This document shows, piece by piece, positions 35,759-47,200 of a stretch of DNA of 64,000 nucleotides; position 1 is the first letter of the stretch, and the number at the start of each line of letters is the position of its first letter. The stretch lies in NCBI RefSeq assembly GCF_002999335.1, contig NW_020312049.1:1-64000 (forward strand), read 5' to 3'. The position numbers were made by a program, and so were the translations under genes. Below the pieces are notes generated by a model that worked only from the letters and a program-made list of their open reading frames with translations, searched no databases and was not told where the DNA came from. Origin of the DNA: Cyclospora cayetanensis. Its lineage: Eukaryota; Apicomplexa; Conoidasida; Eucoccidiorida; Eimeriidae.

Positions 35759-38002
35759 TTATGGTACAATTTGCAAGGCGAGGTCCTTCTTGCCAAGAAG
35801 CATGGCCCTCCAGGCCCAGTAAAAGCGCCGTATGGGGTCAGTCGTCTTGAGGCGCATACATTTCTGCAACAAGGCGGCATAAAATCAGCGAGGTTCGCGC
35901 AGGTGGACGGGTGAGGGGGTTTAGAGAGAGACCCATAGATTAACCGGGTGGAACCGACTGCAAAGGGGGGGGAGAGAGGACATGGTAGGGGAGGGGCGGG
36001 AGAGAGAGAGAGAGACAGAGCCTTACTGCTTGTGCCGCCCTATAGTTGTGGCGTAGACAGTCGGCTGCCACCCCGACCTCAAGGGCAAACCGTTCACCTC
36101 CTTCTGCGACTGTAGCGACGCGCGCTGCCACGTTTAGCAACGTGTCTACAGCCTCCTGAAACTCCGGCTGAGATAAACCGTGCTGCTCCTGCACTGCTGC
36201 TGCTGCCTTCAAGCAACCGAGGAGGAAGCGCACAAGACTTTCGTTCGACGGCTGCGCCTCAAATACGCGCGCATAACGCCTGTGCCACACAAAAACCTGA
36301 GCCATTCAGGCACTTCTACCAACAACGCAGCGGAAGAAGGCGGGCGAAACTCCAGTTACAACGCGTCTCTGTCTGAGGGTGTGGCGGAGGGAACAGGGGG
36401 TGCACAGAGACACAGCGCCGGGGGTGTCAGGGAACGGGGAGCGGCACTTGAAGACGACACGAGGGTGGTGCTCTTTCTTACTGAATCGCTTTAGTCCAGA
36501 TAGAAAGGGCCTCCTGTGGCTGCGCCTTGACGGCCATTTTCTTGAGGATTAAAAAGAGGTGGGAGAAGGCCGAATTTGAAAAGCAGTCCGCTTGCAGAAT
36601 CCTCTCTGTGTCCTCCACCTCTGCTTCGAGAGAGAGCTTGAAAGTATCAACCAGAAAGGCCCTGTGCAAGACACAGGGAGCAACACGGTTCTTGCAGCAG
36701 GCTAGAGGATGGAGGGGGGGAAGGGGGGGCAAGGAAGGACCGAGAAGACAGAAGGGGGAGGCAAAGAAGGAAGAAGATGGTTCTCGACACAGAGCGACAA
36801 GAAGGGGCATCTTCAGATGGTGCGAGTCGGAGGGCAAAAGAAAAGCAAGCCCGCCCGCCTCCACAGAGATACGTAAGAGTGAATCGGTGCGATATGCGCG
36901 AATCATATCAGAAAGCACTGCCAGATGCCTGCCTACGGGGGTAGGGGGTTAAGGGGACAGCCACAAGGACACTTCGGGGAAACCAGGACAAACTAATAGA
37001 CTGCACAAGCTCTCAGTGTTAAAAAGAACAAGCGGCACCTGTGCGCCCAGCAACTGTAGTTCTTAAGATCCAGCGATGAGGCTTCCTTGAGGCTGTCCAG
37101 CTCTTCTTCTATGGAAAAGCAAGACGGCGGCAAGCGCTGTAGAAGCCAGCGGCGATGAAACCAGGCCTGGTAATTCTTTATGCTCGCGAGGCATACTTCA
37201 CGGCAGTACCCTGCGACACAGTATGCACACACATGCACACACACATACACATACACATATATATATATATATACACCCACACATACACATATATATACAC
37301 ACATATATATACACACATATATATACACACATACATACACACTATGGATAATGGACGACAGGGTCAGAGGCTGAAAGAGGAACACACAAGTGAACGGCTG
37401 TGAGGGAAGACAACACAGGACGCAAAAGGGGAAACACAAGCAGACAGAGAGCATGGCTAAATGGCAGATATAATCGGACAATGCACAAAAACGGTGCATG
37501 CGTGCTGCGCTGCCAAAGATATGAAGATTGCCGCATCACAAACTTGAACGACAGGAGGTCATGGATGAAAAGACACAGGAGCGCGCGTGCAAGCAGGTTC
37601 GCTTGCAGCAAACAAAGAGCCACGCTACTCGAAAGTCTTGGCTCACGCAGTTCTTCCTCATCCAAAGCCTCTGGATTTAGAGAGAAATAACGGCGCCTTA
37701 AGTACCAAGATGTATAATCCCCGCTGTTGGCTTCAATGGCTGCCGTATTCTTGAGCAGGAAGTCCGGAGAATGCAGCAGCGCGGGGATGCCGCATTCTCC
37801 GGAGTTCGCGACAATGCCATACAGCTGGTGCTGCTCCCGCAAGAAAGCCTCCTCTACGCCAACACAGGACACACCCCTCGCCACACAATCACCACCAACC
37901 CTTGCACTCTTGCTGGGAACCCCTGTGCCGTAGCCACTGACCTTTTTGACTCCCTGCAATAACCGCCACCTCCCGCACTTCGGATCTTGGGAAGATATCC
38001 AT
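35759..38002 (-). CDS. FNTA: protein farnesyltransferase/geranylgeranyltransferase I alpha subunit
   Basis: Alpha subunit shared by FTase and GGTase-I, which attach isoprenoids to CaaX proteins. Six exons read leftwards: 38002-37942, 37853-37647, 37210-37039, 36661-36482, 36279-36027, 35863-35759. They total 978 nt, exactly 325 codons plus stop, with clean GT..AG borders. PPTA repeats are visible in order: NSGDYTSWYLRRRYF, IKNYQAWFHRRWLLQRL, LKNYSCWAHRAFLVDTF, then DCFSNSAFSHLFLIL and QPSNESLVRFLLGCL. The C-terminal DPIRRFYWAWRAM matches the family's (D/K)xIRxxYW ending, which excludes the longer Rab GGTase alpha. The N-terminal ATG at 38002 (MDIFPRSEVREVAVIAG) is the first in frame after a possible acceptor, so a longer start is possible. 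It diverges from CCT-eta. Confidence 0.93.
37230..37345. repeat. (CA)n/(TA)n microsatellite in an FNTA intron
   Basis: ACACATACACATATATATATA-type blocks between the second and third FNTA exons. Confidence 0.9.
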
Positions 38003-38956
38003 GGCTTCTGTTTCCGCTGAAAAGGCTGTGGCCTTCCTGCTGCGCAGCCGTCTTGCTTCTCCGTTTACGGTCTTCGTGTAGCGCTACCGCCATAGAGCAG
38101 CGTTGAGCCCAGCGCTACTCCACGGCTTCTACAAAAGAAAGTCCGATAGCTCTTGCTCAGCGCAAGCCACCCCCTCTGTGATATGGGCGCTCTCCTCTGC
38201 TGCTTTGCGTGCTCCTCTGCTATCCCCCTGCTTCGCTTCTGCTGCACTATGCGACAGCGGCGCTGCTGCTGCTAGCGCCTAAGGGCTCAAACTGCAGCCA
38301 CTTCGACAGTAGGTGCACCTGTAGTGTACTGCTCCTACACGACGGTGGCGACGGTGCTGCACGGATGCTTTTGCGAGCTGCCTCCGCGCGCGTGCCGCTG
38401 CAAGAAATGCAGCAGCTGCGATTCGAGGCCTTTTGAGTTACTGCCACCAAAAGAGCCTCAAGTGTAGGCCGAGTGAGGCGTTTTTGGCAGCAGCGGCAGG
38501 GTTGCAAGAACCACGTCGCCTGCTGTCGCTGCCGCTGGGAGCGCTAACAGTCGCTTGAGGTTGCTGCAGGCGCTGCACCGGCGAAGATCTCCTAACCAAA
38601 CAGTGTTTGTACACAGAAGACTATGGAAGGTCGCCTGTCGTGTGTATATACGCGAAGAGGAGCAGCCACTGCTGCTCCTCGTGCGACAGTCGCGGGAGCT
38701 GGGGGGCCGCCAGCCCCAATAGGCGTCCGCGGCTGCTGCTGTTGCTGTTACTGCTGCATGAGGTGTAATCCTGTTTGAGGTGTTTTGTCTGTTTTGTTCC
38801 TGTCGGTGCTGTGTGACGCGTCTGCCTGTTGCTCTTGCTGCCGCTGCAGTTTCTGTCGCTGCTGGTGTCTGCCGCTGCGGGGCAACTGCAGGAAAGCGCT
38901 CGTTTCGGCCTGTTTGCCCATTCGAACCCTTTGATAGGACTGCACTAGCACGAAAA
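38003..38956. promoter_or_regulatory. shared divergent upstream region of FNTA and CCT-eta
   Basis: The 954 bp separate the FNTA start (minus) from the CCT-eta start (plus). The stretch has CTG/GCTGCT clusters (38260-38275, 38730-38756), but I cannot point to a specific factor site or TATA box. Called as a promoter region from position only. Confidence 0.5.
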
Positions 38957-41900
38957 ATGAGTCACCTACTGGTGCGTTATGTCAGTATATAGCTGGCCAA
39001 CCCTCGAGCTGTAGGGGCCACACCCGCCCCCCCTCCCCCTCCCGCGGTTCTCCCATCGCCCTCCACGCGCTCTATGTGTGTCTCGCTGCTTGATAGTCTT
39101 ACCTTCCTCTGTGCACCACCTCGATGCAGAGGCACTTGTGCCGCAGCTCCCTCCAAAGACGACGCTTTTGCGCGAGCTGCGGAGGTGTATGCCCTGACAC
39201 GGCCCTCAGTGCCCTTTTGTCGTGTCTAGGGAGCCTTCGCATCTGCCTTTAGCCGCGTCATTGCGCGCCGCTGTCGCGACTTGTCTTGTTTGCTGCTGCA
39301 GCACGCTCCAATAATCCTCTTGAAGGAGGGGGCAGACACCTCTCAGGGCAGAGGCCAAATCATCAGCAACATCAACGCCTGCCAAGTGGTAGTTGACATC
39401 GTCAGATCTACCCTTGGTGCGTGCCGAGCTATTCCTCCCTCCCCGCTTCACGTGGCTTTTCTCTGCTACTTTGTTTCGGTAAAGAGCCGGTGTGTCTGGC
39501 CACTTGTGTGCTCCTCGATTCTCGCTGTGTCACGCGCGCTTCTTCCTCAGGGCAGCGAATGTCGCTGAGTGTATTGTCTCCTGCTTCCAGCTGGCCGCTG
39601 CGAATCACGCCTGTCTCTGGCATTTTCCCGCCTGCCACACTCCTGCTGTTGTTTGTGTATGCGTGTGCTGCGTTCTGCGTCTCTAGGACCCCGAGGGATG
39701 GACAAACTGATCGAGACGGAAAGTGGGGCGACTATCACCAACGATGGAGCGACAGTGCTGAACCTTCTTCAGGTCAAACATCCAGCAGCCGCGCTTCTCG
39801 TGGATGTGGCACAGAGCCAAGACCTTGAGGTACGCGACAGGCGCAAGGGCCGGGGTGGGAGGAGAAGAGGGCAAGCGTTTAATTGGCTCTTGAAAGAACT
39901 CTTGGAGCGTGTTGACGGCAGCGTTTACTGCCCTCTGTCCTTGCGCGGTAGCATTCCGTAGAAAATATTCGATGTCAAGTCGTGCGCGCGTTTAAAAAAG
40001 AGGCCTGAGGCCTGGAGTCAGCGGGCTAGAGTATCTCGGTTTGTGTGTGTATGTGTGTGTGTGTGTGTGTGTGTCTGTCTTTCGGGGTGGGCTGTGCTCT
40101 GCATAGGTTGGCGACGGCACCACCTCCGTAGTAGTTCTTGCTGGAGAACTACTGCAGGAGGCAAAAGCCTTTGTTGAGGATGGCATGGCAACGCAAGTGA
40201 TCATCAAGGGGCTGAGGGCTGGCCGCGATCTTGTAAGGCAGATCGAAAAACGGGAGCAACCCTCTGTCCTTTTTAGCTCGCCTTAAGACTGGTCTATTGT
40301 GGTTCTCGTCTCCAGACCGGCAAAAGGCGGCCCTTCTTTTTCCCGTTCGTGCTTTTCCTGTTGCACCGAACGTGGTTCAGTGTCTCTCTGTTCGACGGGT
40401 GCCTTTCCGTGTGCGGCCTCTTCTTTCTGTGCCAGGCGCTGCAGCGCATCGATGAGGTGCAGCTTTCTCTGGCGGACAAGGCCCCAGAGTGAGCATCCGC
40501 GTGTTTTTACTTCCCTCTTGCCGTGCAGATAGTTATTGGGCTGGCTGGCTAGCAGGTCGAACAGCTGCCGCTGTATGTGTAGCCGACTGCCCGGGAGTCT
40601 GGCGAGCTAGCTTCAAGAGGCGTGAGTGTTCTCCCTTGGACTGGTGTTCAATGTTTGTTGCAGGAGTCGGCGCGCGTTGCTGCTTCGATGCGCTGAGACT
40701 TCCCTAAATTCCAAGCTTCTCTCTGCTCACAAGACCTTCTTCGCAGAGGCAAGTCTGGCGTGGATGCTTTTGCATGCTTCTGCGGCTTACAGGGTGCTGG
40801 CTGGCTCGCTCTCTCAGCATTTTTTGGCTTCAACAGCCCTCAGTTGCTCGTCAGTCACGGGTGTTTGGGTTTCTTGTGCGCTGGCCAAACCTTGCGGAAT
40901 GCCGACGCATAATTTTGCTTAGCCCCCCCAACGCGCTTCTCTTGACACCTCGTGCGCTAGTGGGGCCTTGGCGTTGTACGCCTTCTTCCGCCTCCGTGTG
41001 GCGCTGTGCAACTTCCTGTCCTGTCTCCGATATTTTTTTCGCATTCGTGTCAGATGGTTGTGGAGGCCGTCACGCTGTTGGGTCCGAGTCTCGACATCTC
41101 GATGGTGGGGTTGAAAAAGGAGGCGGGCGGCAGCTATGGAGACAGTCGTGTGGTGCGTGGCGTTGCCTTCAAAAAGACCTTCTCGTATGCTGGCTTCGAG
41201 CAGCAGCCTAAGAAGCTGATAAATCCAAAGATCCTGCTCCTCAACCTGGAGCTAGAGCTCAAGGCCGAGAAAGAAAACGCGGAAGTCAGGCTCGACAATC
41301 CAGATGTAAGACGACCGCAAGCGTGTGCCGCTGCTTCTAAGACTCTACGTAGAGGGATGCACAAACAGTGTGCGCTTCGGGGAGGGTGGGAGCGAGCCAC
41401 GTGAAGGGAGTTCTGTGCACGCTGCCCCTCGTTCTTCCCTGACGGTGTTCGCTGCGCTCTGCAACCCGCAAAAGTCTGTCCCTATATCACCCGTCGTTCT
41501 GCCCTCTCCATGGCAGCATGGGTACCTGTCGCAGCAAGCTGCCCCTTGTATAGCGCTTCGCGTCTGCCCCTGCGCTTTGCACTTTTTCGCGTTTCTGTGT
41601 TTTGCGTCGCTTATGCCCCAGGACTATCAGTCCATCGTGGATGCGGAGTGGGATCTTATTTACGAGAAGTTGCAAACTATCGCCGACAGTGGGGCCACCG
41701 TTGTCTTCTCCAAACTCCCTATTGGTTCGTTCCACACCCCCGTTTTTCTGAAGAGTCTCTCGTCTTGCTGTTCGTGCCTTTATACCGCCTTCCTTGTGTG
41801 CGCTGCATTCTCGCTGGTGGCTGCTCGGTGCATCGCTGCCATGTCTTCTCTTTCTTTCTTTCTCTCTTTCTTTCTTTCTTTCTCTTTCTCTCTCGCTCTT

Positions 41901-43486
41901 GGAAACCCTTCGCGGCCTCCTTTTCTGGATGCCCTTTCCTGGTGCTGCCCACTTACCCACGCCTTCTCTGTGCTCCCTCCCCATGCCGCGCCTTGGGTTC
42001 TTCCTGAAGGCTTCTTCCCGCAAGCTTCCTCCCGCTGCTTCACCTGCCTTGCCCCTCTCCCTTCTATGTGGCCGGCCGCCCTGCAGGAGACTTGGCAACC
42101 CAGTTCTTTGCCGACAGAAACATATTCTGCGCTGGTCGCGTTGAAGATGCAGATTTGCAGAGGGCAGCGAAAGCCACAGGGGCAAAGGTTCAGTCTACAG
42201 TCAGCGGCCTGACGCCCGACGTCCTGGGTAGGAACGCAGACGTTTGTTTCTTTGGTCCTTTGTATGCCCCCCCTTGATCCGGTTTTTTGTGTCCTCGTGT
42301 GCTTTCCTATCTCCTGAATGAAAGCTTTAACGAGTCCATCCCTTGACGGTCCCCCGGCACATCCCGCTGCGCTTCGCATGTGGCGCGCGCGCGTGCGCGT
42401 TGGCTGCTCCGCAGGGAGCTGCGGCCTATTCGAGGAGGCGCAGGTGGGAAGCGAGCGATACAACATTCTCTCCGAGTGCCCTGAGGCAGAGTCTGCCACA
42501 ATCCTGCTGCGTGGCGGCGCTCCCCAGTTCCTCGATGAAGCTGAGAGGTCTTTGCACGACGCCATCATGATCGTCAGGAGGGCCTTGAGGTCTCACGCGG
42601 TCGTTGGGGGAGGCGGAGCTATCGAAGTGAGACGCTTGATCCTTGAGGCGTGAAACAGAAAACGGCCTGCGATTTTGGAGGGCTCAGCGCAGCTTCTCTG
42701 CTGCTGTTCGCGTTTTTTGTGGACCGGCAGTGGCCCATGTTTTATTTGCTGCTGCCTTGTCGCTGCACACTCGCCGTTGCCAGCTGCACGCTTCCTCCAG
42801 TTACATGAAATGCAGCTGCTGCCTCCCGCCCTGATGGGTGGCTTCGCGGAGGCAGAAGGGAGGGAGGCGAGGGGCTGGTGCCAAGGATGGCGTGCTTGCG
42901 TGCAGATGGAGCTGTCTCGCTATATCAGGGAGCACAGCAAGACGGTAGCTGGCAAACAGCAGCTGGTCCTCAAGTCCTTCGCGAGAGCTCTTGAGGCAAT
43001 TCCTAGAGCCCTCACTCGGAATGCGGGCTTCGACGCTACAGATGTCCTCAATCAGCTAAGGCAGAAGCATGCCACTTCTTCCGGTACGTATGTGGACTAT
43101 TTTATGTACTGCAAGCATGCCTACTAAAAGTTACCTCTAGACAGGGCAAGAGGGCCTTCACCTGCTACCCACCACGAGCACACATCTGCAAGCGTCTATA
43201 CGATGTGTACTTGCGTGCGTGTGGCGCAATACACATAAGCACTCTTTTCTTGAACCGCAGCTCCTGTACAGGTTCACTCACTGTCTCTGATGCAGAGGTC
43301 TGCTGGATCGGCGTAGACTGCATTAATGGCGGGGTCGCTGACTCTATGGCAGCCCACGTCTGGGAGCCGGCGATCGTTAAGCAGCATGCGCTTGCTGCAG
43401 CCACGGAGGCCGCCTGTCTCATCCTCTCTATTGACGAGACCATCACACAGCCAAACCCCCAAGATAAGAAGGGGGGGATCCAGTAA
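38957..43486 (+). CDS. CCT7: T-complex chaperonin subunit eta (CCT7)
   Basis: One of eight subunits of the cytosolic TRiC/CCT ring that folds actin, tubulin and others. Twelve exons: 38957-38971, 39302-39416, 39687-39829, 40107-40232, 40436-40488, 40664-40748, 41054-41305, 41622-41724, 42087-42227, 42415-42626, 42906-43083, 43296-43486. They sum to 1614 nt, 537 aa (human about 543). Eta-specific features: start (M)[28 protein letters not shown], the nucleotide motif [14 protein letters not shown] (about residue 92), [85 protein letters not shown] (about 408-415), and the closing [20 protein letters not shown]. The intron after exon 6 starts GCAAGT, a GC..AG intron. The first exon carries five codons and is the least certain. 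Confidence 0.97.
40043..40077. repeat. (TG)n microsatellite in a CCT7 intron
   Basis: TGTGTGTGTATGTGTGTGTG run between exons 3 and 4. Confidence 0.9.
41843..41896. repeat. (TTTC)n polypyrimidine tract in a CCT7 intron
   Basis: CTCTTTCTTTCTTTCTCTCT-type run in the large intron between exons 8 and 9. Confidence 0.85.
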
Positions 43487-44268
43487 AAAGGCATGGCGAT
43501 CGACTTTAAAGCAAAGGGTGGTATTCGATATAATACATAAAAGGCTTTGCAAAGGGGCAAGAGAGGCTTTCGCTGGAGAGGATAGCGAGCCTCTGGACCC
43601 GAACGGCTCTAAGCCACAGACTGACATACGCAAAGAAGCACCGGATATACGCAGAGCGACAATTTCTTTTGGCCACTCTCTGAGTCTGCGCTTGCAACGG
43701 GATATGCTGCTAATGCTGCGGCATAAGCTGCATTGCTTTGCAGGGGTACTGAGGCACAGGCGGAGAGGGACAGCAGGGAGCACTAGCGTGCTCTTCCGCA
43801 GCTGTCTGTGGCACCCCACAAGGCCTTTGGCTGGGCTTTCGGTAGCAAAGAAAGAAAGACCCTTTTACGACACATAAATGCGCAAGTCAATGCTTGTCGA
43901 GCTAGTGGCCACTATGTCTTATCATGTTCATGTGTCTTATGATGTTCGTCTTTGGCCGCGTGTGGCCCCTTGGTTCTGGGTTTTCCCCTATCGATATTTC
44001 CCACCTTGTTGTATTGTATTCGCTGCTCTGTCTTACTATCCCTATATATATTTCCTGTTGCCTCTGAGTCCCTTTGTGGCAACCTTGCACTCTACCACGC
44101 TGTCTTGCGCTTTCCACACTTTGGTAATCCCAAATCCCCTTCTGAGGTGTCGGAATCCTGATCTAGCTCTTTCTAGAGGCAGGAAAATAGCACCGAACAA
44201 AACAATTTGTAGATGGCGATAAGGACTACTAACGCACGGCAGGAGAGGACTGCCCTGCCATCCGCCGT
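43487..44268. other. convergent intergenic region
   Basis: Lies between the CCT7 stop and the end of the minus-strand coiled-coil gene. ORFs on both strands carry no domain. Confidence 0.55.
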
Positions 44269-47200
44269 TTACTTCTGCTTAGCAGCAGCCGCCGGTTTGG
44301 CAGCGCGTCTTGGTCCTGCCGCTGTGCTGGGACGGCCAGCAGACGCTGCTGGCTTTCCCTTCTTATGGCTCCTCTTGTGGGGAGCAGCAGTTCCCTTCTT
44401 TACGCGTCGGTCATGTAGCTTCTGCAGCAGAAACAAGGTTAGCAGCGCAATCAGCTGTGGAGGTGACCTCTCGGCGCTAGGGACGGCTGTGGCAAGCGGC
44501 CTGCCGTGTCTAGCTGATGCCAGGGGCAGAGAGAAGTCCTAATGCTGCCATTGGGTGCGCAACCGGCGACGTCGGCAGATACAGCAATGGTGGCAACAAC
44601 AATTTGTGGAGCTACCGCAGTGGTAGACATGTTGTGATCTTATCTTGCCTGCGATGGAACTGGAGGAACGGAGGGAAGGCCCGTTGTCGCTAGAGAGGCT
44701 GAGTAAAACCAGCCGCTATTCGCTGCTGCTGAGCGGAGCAGAACCCGTGAAAGGGCCCCTCTAACGGGAACCGCAGACGGGGGCCCTTGGGCGTCTATGA
44801 TTTGCTGCTCTTGAGTACACCACGCAGCGAGCTGCTGCACATTTCTGTAGAGCTGCAGGCAGTCCAAGGGCGTTGCCTGAAACGGAACACATGGGTGAGG
44901 GTCACACTGGTGGTAGTGCGTACAGGCAGAGGGGCACCTAGATGAAATTGTCAGAAAGCTATGCAGAAGCTGAGATGCATGCAATCGCGTGTGCACACAC
45001 GACAGACACGCTAGACAAGATCCATGGGTAGGTGGGCTGCACCAAGTTGCATCCAGGAATAGAGTTTGGTCAGGGGTAGGGGCTAAAAGCAACACCTATT
45101 GTGGAGAAAGATACAGACACCTAAGGAATATGCTGCTCACGTGGGGAACCAGGGAGGACAGGAGGGATTGAAAAGCTTTGAAACAGGAAAAGGGAAACTC
45201 TTTTTGTTTTTCAGACACCAGTGCGTCGTGCGTGTCTTCTACTTTGCTAAATCCTGTACTGCAGTGACAACAGTGGCAGCACAGGGGCATCACACCTAAA
45301 GGAGCGCCGCCAAGGGCTACGACGGGGAGCAGTGCAGCCAAAATTCTTAAAGAACGTAATTTATAGAAGCTAAGTCAAACACATAATAGTGTGCGGTAGG
45401 GTATCTAGGGTCCATACGCAAAGTCAGCTTCACAAGCTTCCAGCACAACGTCGTAGAAATCCTCCGTCTCCATAACCACTGCAAAAACATAGCGTTCCAA
45501 CCTCGAATGTCTGAGCCCTTGATGCGAAAGCGCTGCAGTTCTGCGCCTCTATTCCTCTTCCTATGCTTTTTTGTGTGCTCTCATGGCAGGCCCATTTCTA
45601 TGCACCAGGGCTTGATGTTGAAGGATTGTGGTTTGGAATTAAGGGCTTTGTGACAAACGGAGTGGTGGTTCCGGTAGATGTTGCAGCTCCACAAATTGGA
45701 GGCCCTCTGGCCTTGGGGTCGTCCCTGAGGAGGGCCCTACGGGCAAGAGTGCGGATGCATGCAGAAGAGGATGACTCTCTCCGTTCAGCAGCGGCTGCCA
45801 CACCGCGGGGGGAAGGGGTAGTGCAGCCTCTCGAAGAATCTGAAGAGACCGCCTCAGGAGAGCAGGCAGACACTGAGAGGGAGCATCGTCATAATCTCTA
45901 GGGAGGCGCTGCACACGAATGCCTGGAGGTCGAGGGAAGACTTTTGTGAAAGCAAGCGACACCCGATAAATCGTCCAGGACAACCGCGAGAAAACACACA
46001 ACAGCCAAGGTATGCAGCGACAGACAGCGCAACACAACAGATGAAGCAGAGGGAAACGCATGAGGGTGGAAGGCCAAAAGGCACGGCGAAACGAACAAAC
46101 ACGCGGGCACAGCCATAGAAAAACTCTCACACAGCTTGGCACCAGCATTCGTCTCTACAGCTTCAAACCCTCGGCATGGGCTTCCTAGTGTGCTTCAGGG
46201 TCTCTTGATGTGCCCGTGTGCTTATGCCTTCTGCCTGTAACCCCCTTCCTCAGTGCGTGACTATTTGTTTCGTTCGGCCATGCCTTCTCTAATCTGGTGC
46301 TGCCGGTGTCTGCCCCTGGATTTCTGCCTGTCTTCGTGTGTTTCCCTTCCCTCCCGTCTTTCAAATTCTGTCAAGTCTTCCTTACGGCCTGAACTTGGGC
46401 AGCAGTCAAGAGTGGATTTGGCTTTGGAGGTGGCTTCTCACTGCGGTCCATCCACCTGTGCGTATCCGCCTCAACTAAGCTCAAGTGCCTTTGCAGTGTC
46501 TTTAGTTTCCCCTGTTGCAATCGGCAATGGAGGAGACCGCAGAGCAGCAGGCGGGCTTTCCCCCTATCTGTCTCGATCCCGCTTGCTGCTGCTGCGGTCG
46601 CTGCTGCGGTTGCTGCTCCTGAGGATGCAAGCTGTCTTGGGGTGTGTGAAGGGCTTGGTGTCTTGTGGTAGCGAGGTCCACACACTTCCCCAGCCGTGCC
46701 TTCCCCGCCCCATATCCGAACTCGTGACGCGAAACCCGTCAGTAATGCAGCAGCAGCTGTTTCCTTTGCCCCAGCTAAAGCGTCTGCAGCTAACACAAAG
46801 AGTGTCACTGCATGTAGAAAGCAGTTCCCACTCGTGGCTCTACTGCAACTGCTATGATGGATGGGGGGTCTTTCCAATACGCCGCTGGTCTTTCCGACCA
46901 TCGAAGACTGTGCAGCTGCTGGAGCAGCAGTTGCGGGTCGATTTGTAGGAACATAGAGAGCCCCTTTTGCCGCAGCGGGTGAGGCGTGTGTGTCCTTCCG
47001 AGGGCTGTAGAAGGGAATGTGCTGCACGCGCCGCCAGACGAAGAGGAACACATTGAGACAAGGGCGTGGCAGAAACTTTTCAAGTGTACAGACGCCCAGG
47101 AACCTGCATGGACAGAATTCGAAGGTCTAGCGACATGAGCCAAGCGACATCCTAAGTGGCGCTGGCACGCCGGGACTAAAGGTTCGAAAGCAGCGACTCT

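Noticed and set aside
35759..38002. Rab geranylgeranyltransferase alpha subunit
   Set aside because: The PPTA repeats fit both, but the short length (325 aa) and the DPIRRFYW C-terminus fit the FTase/GGTase-I alpha subunit; there is no leucine-rich repeat or Ig-like domain.
45563..45901. Plus-strand ORF (HFYAPGLDVEGLWFG) with an acidic end
   Set aside because: It looks protein-like, but the minus strand here gives an exon (45908-45741) that joins in phase with neighbours on both sides. The plus frame has no partner exons.
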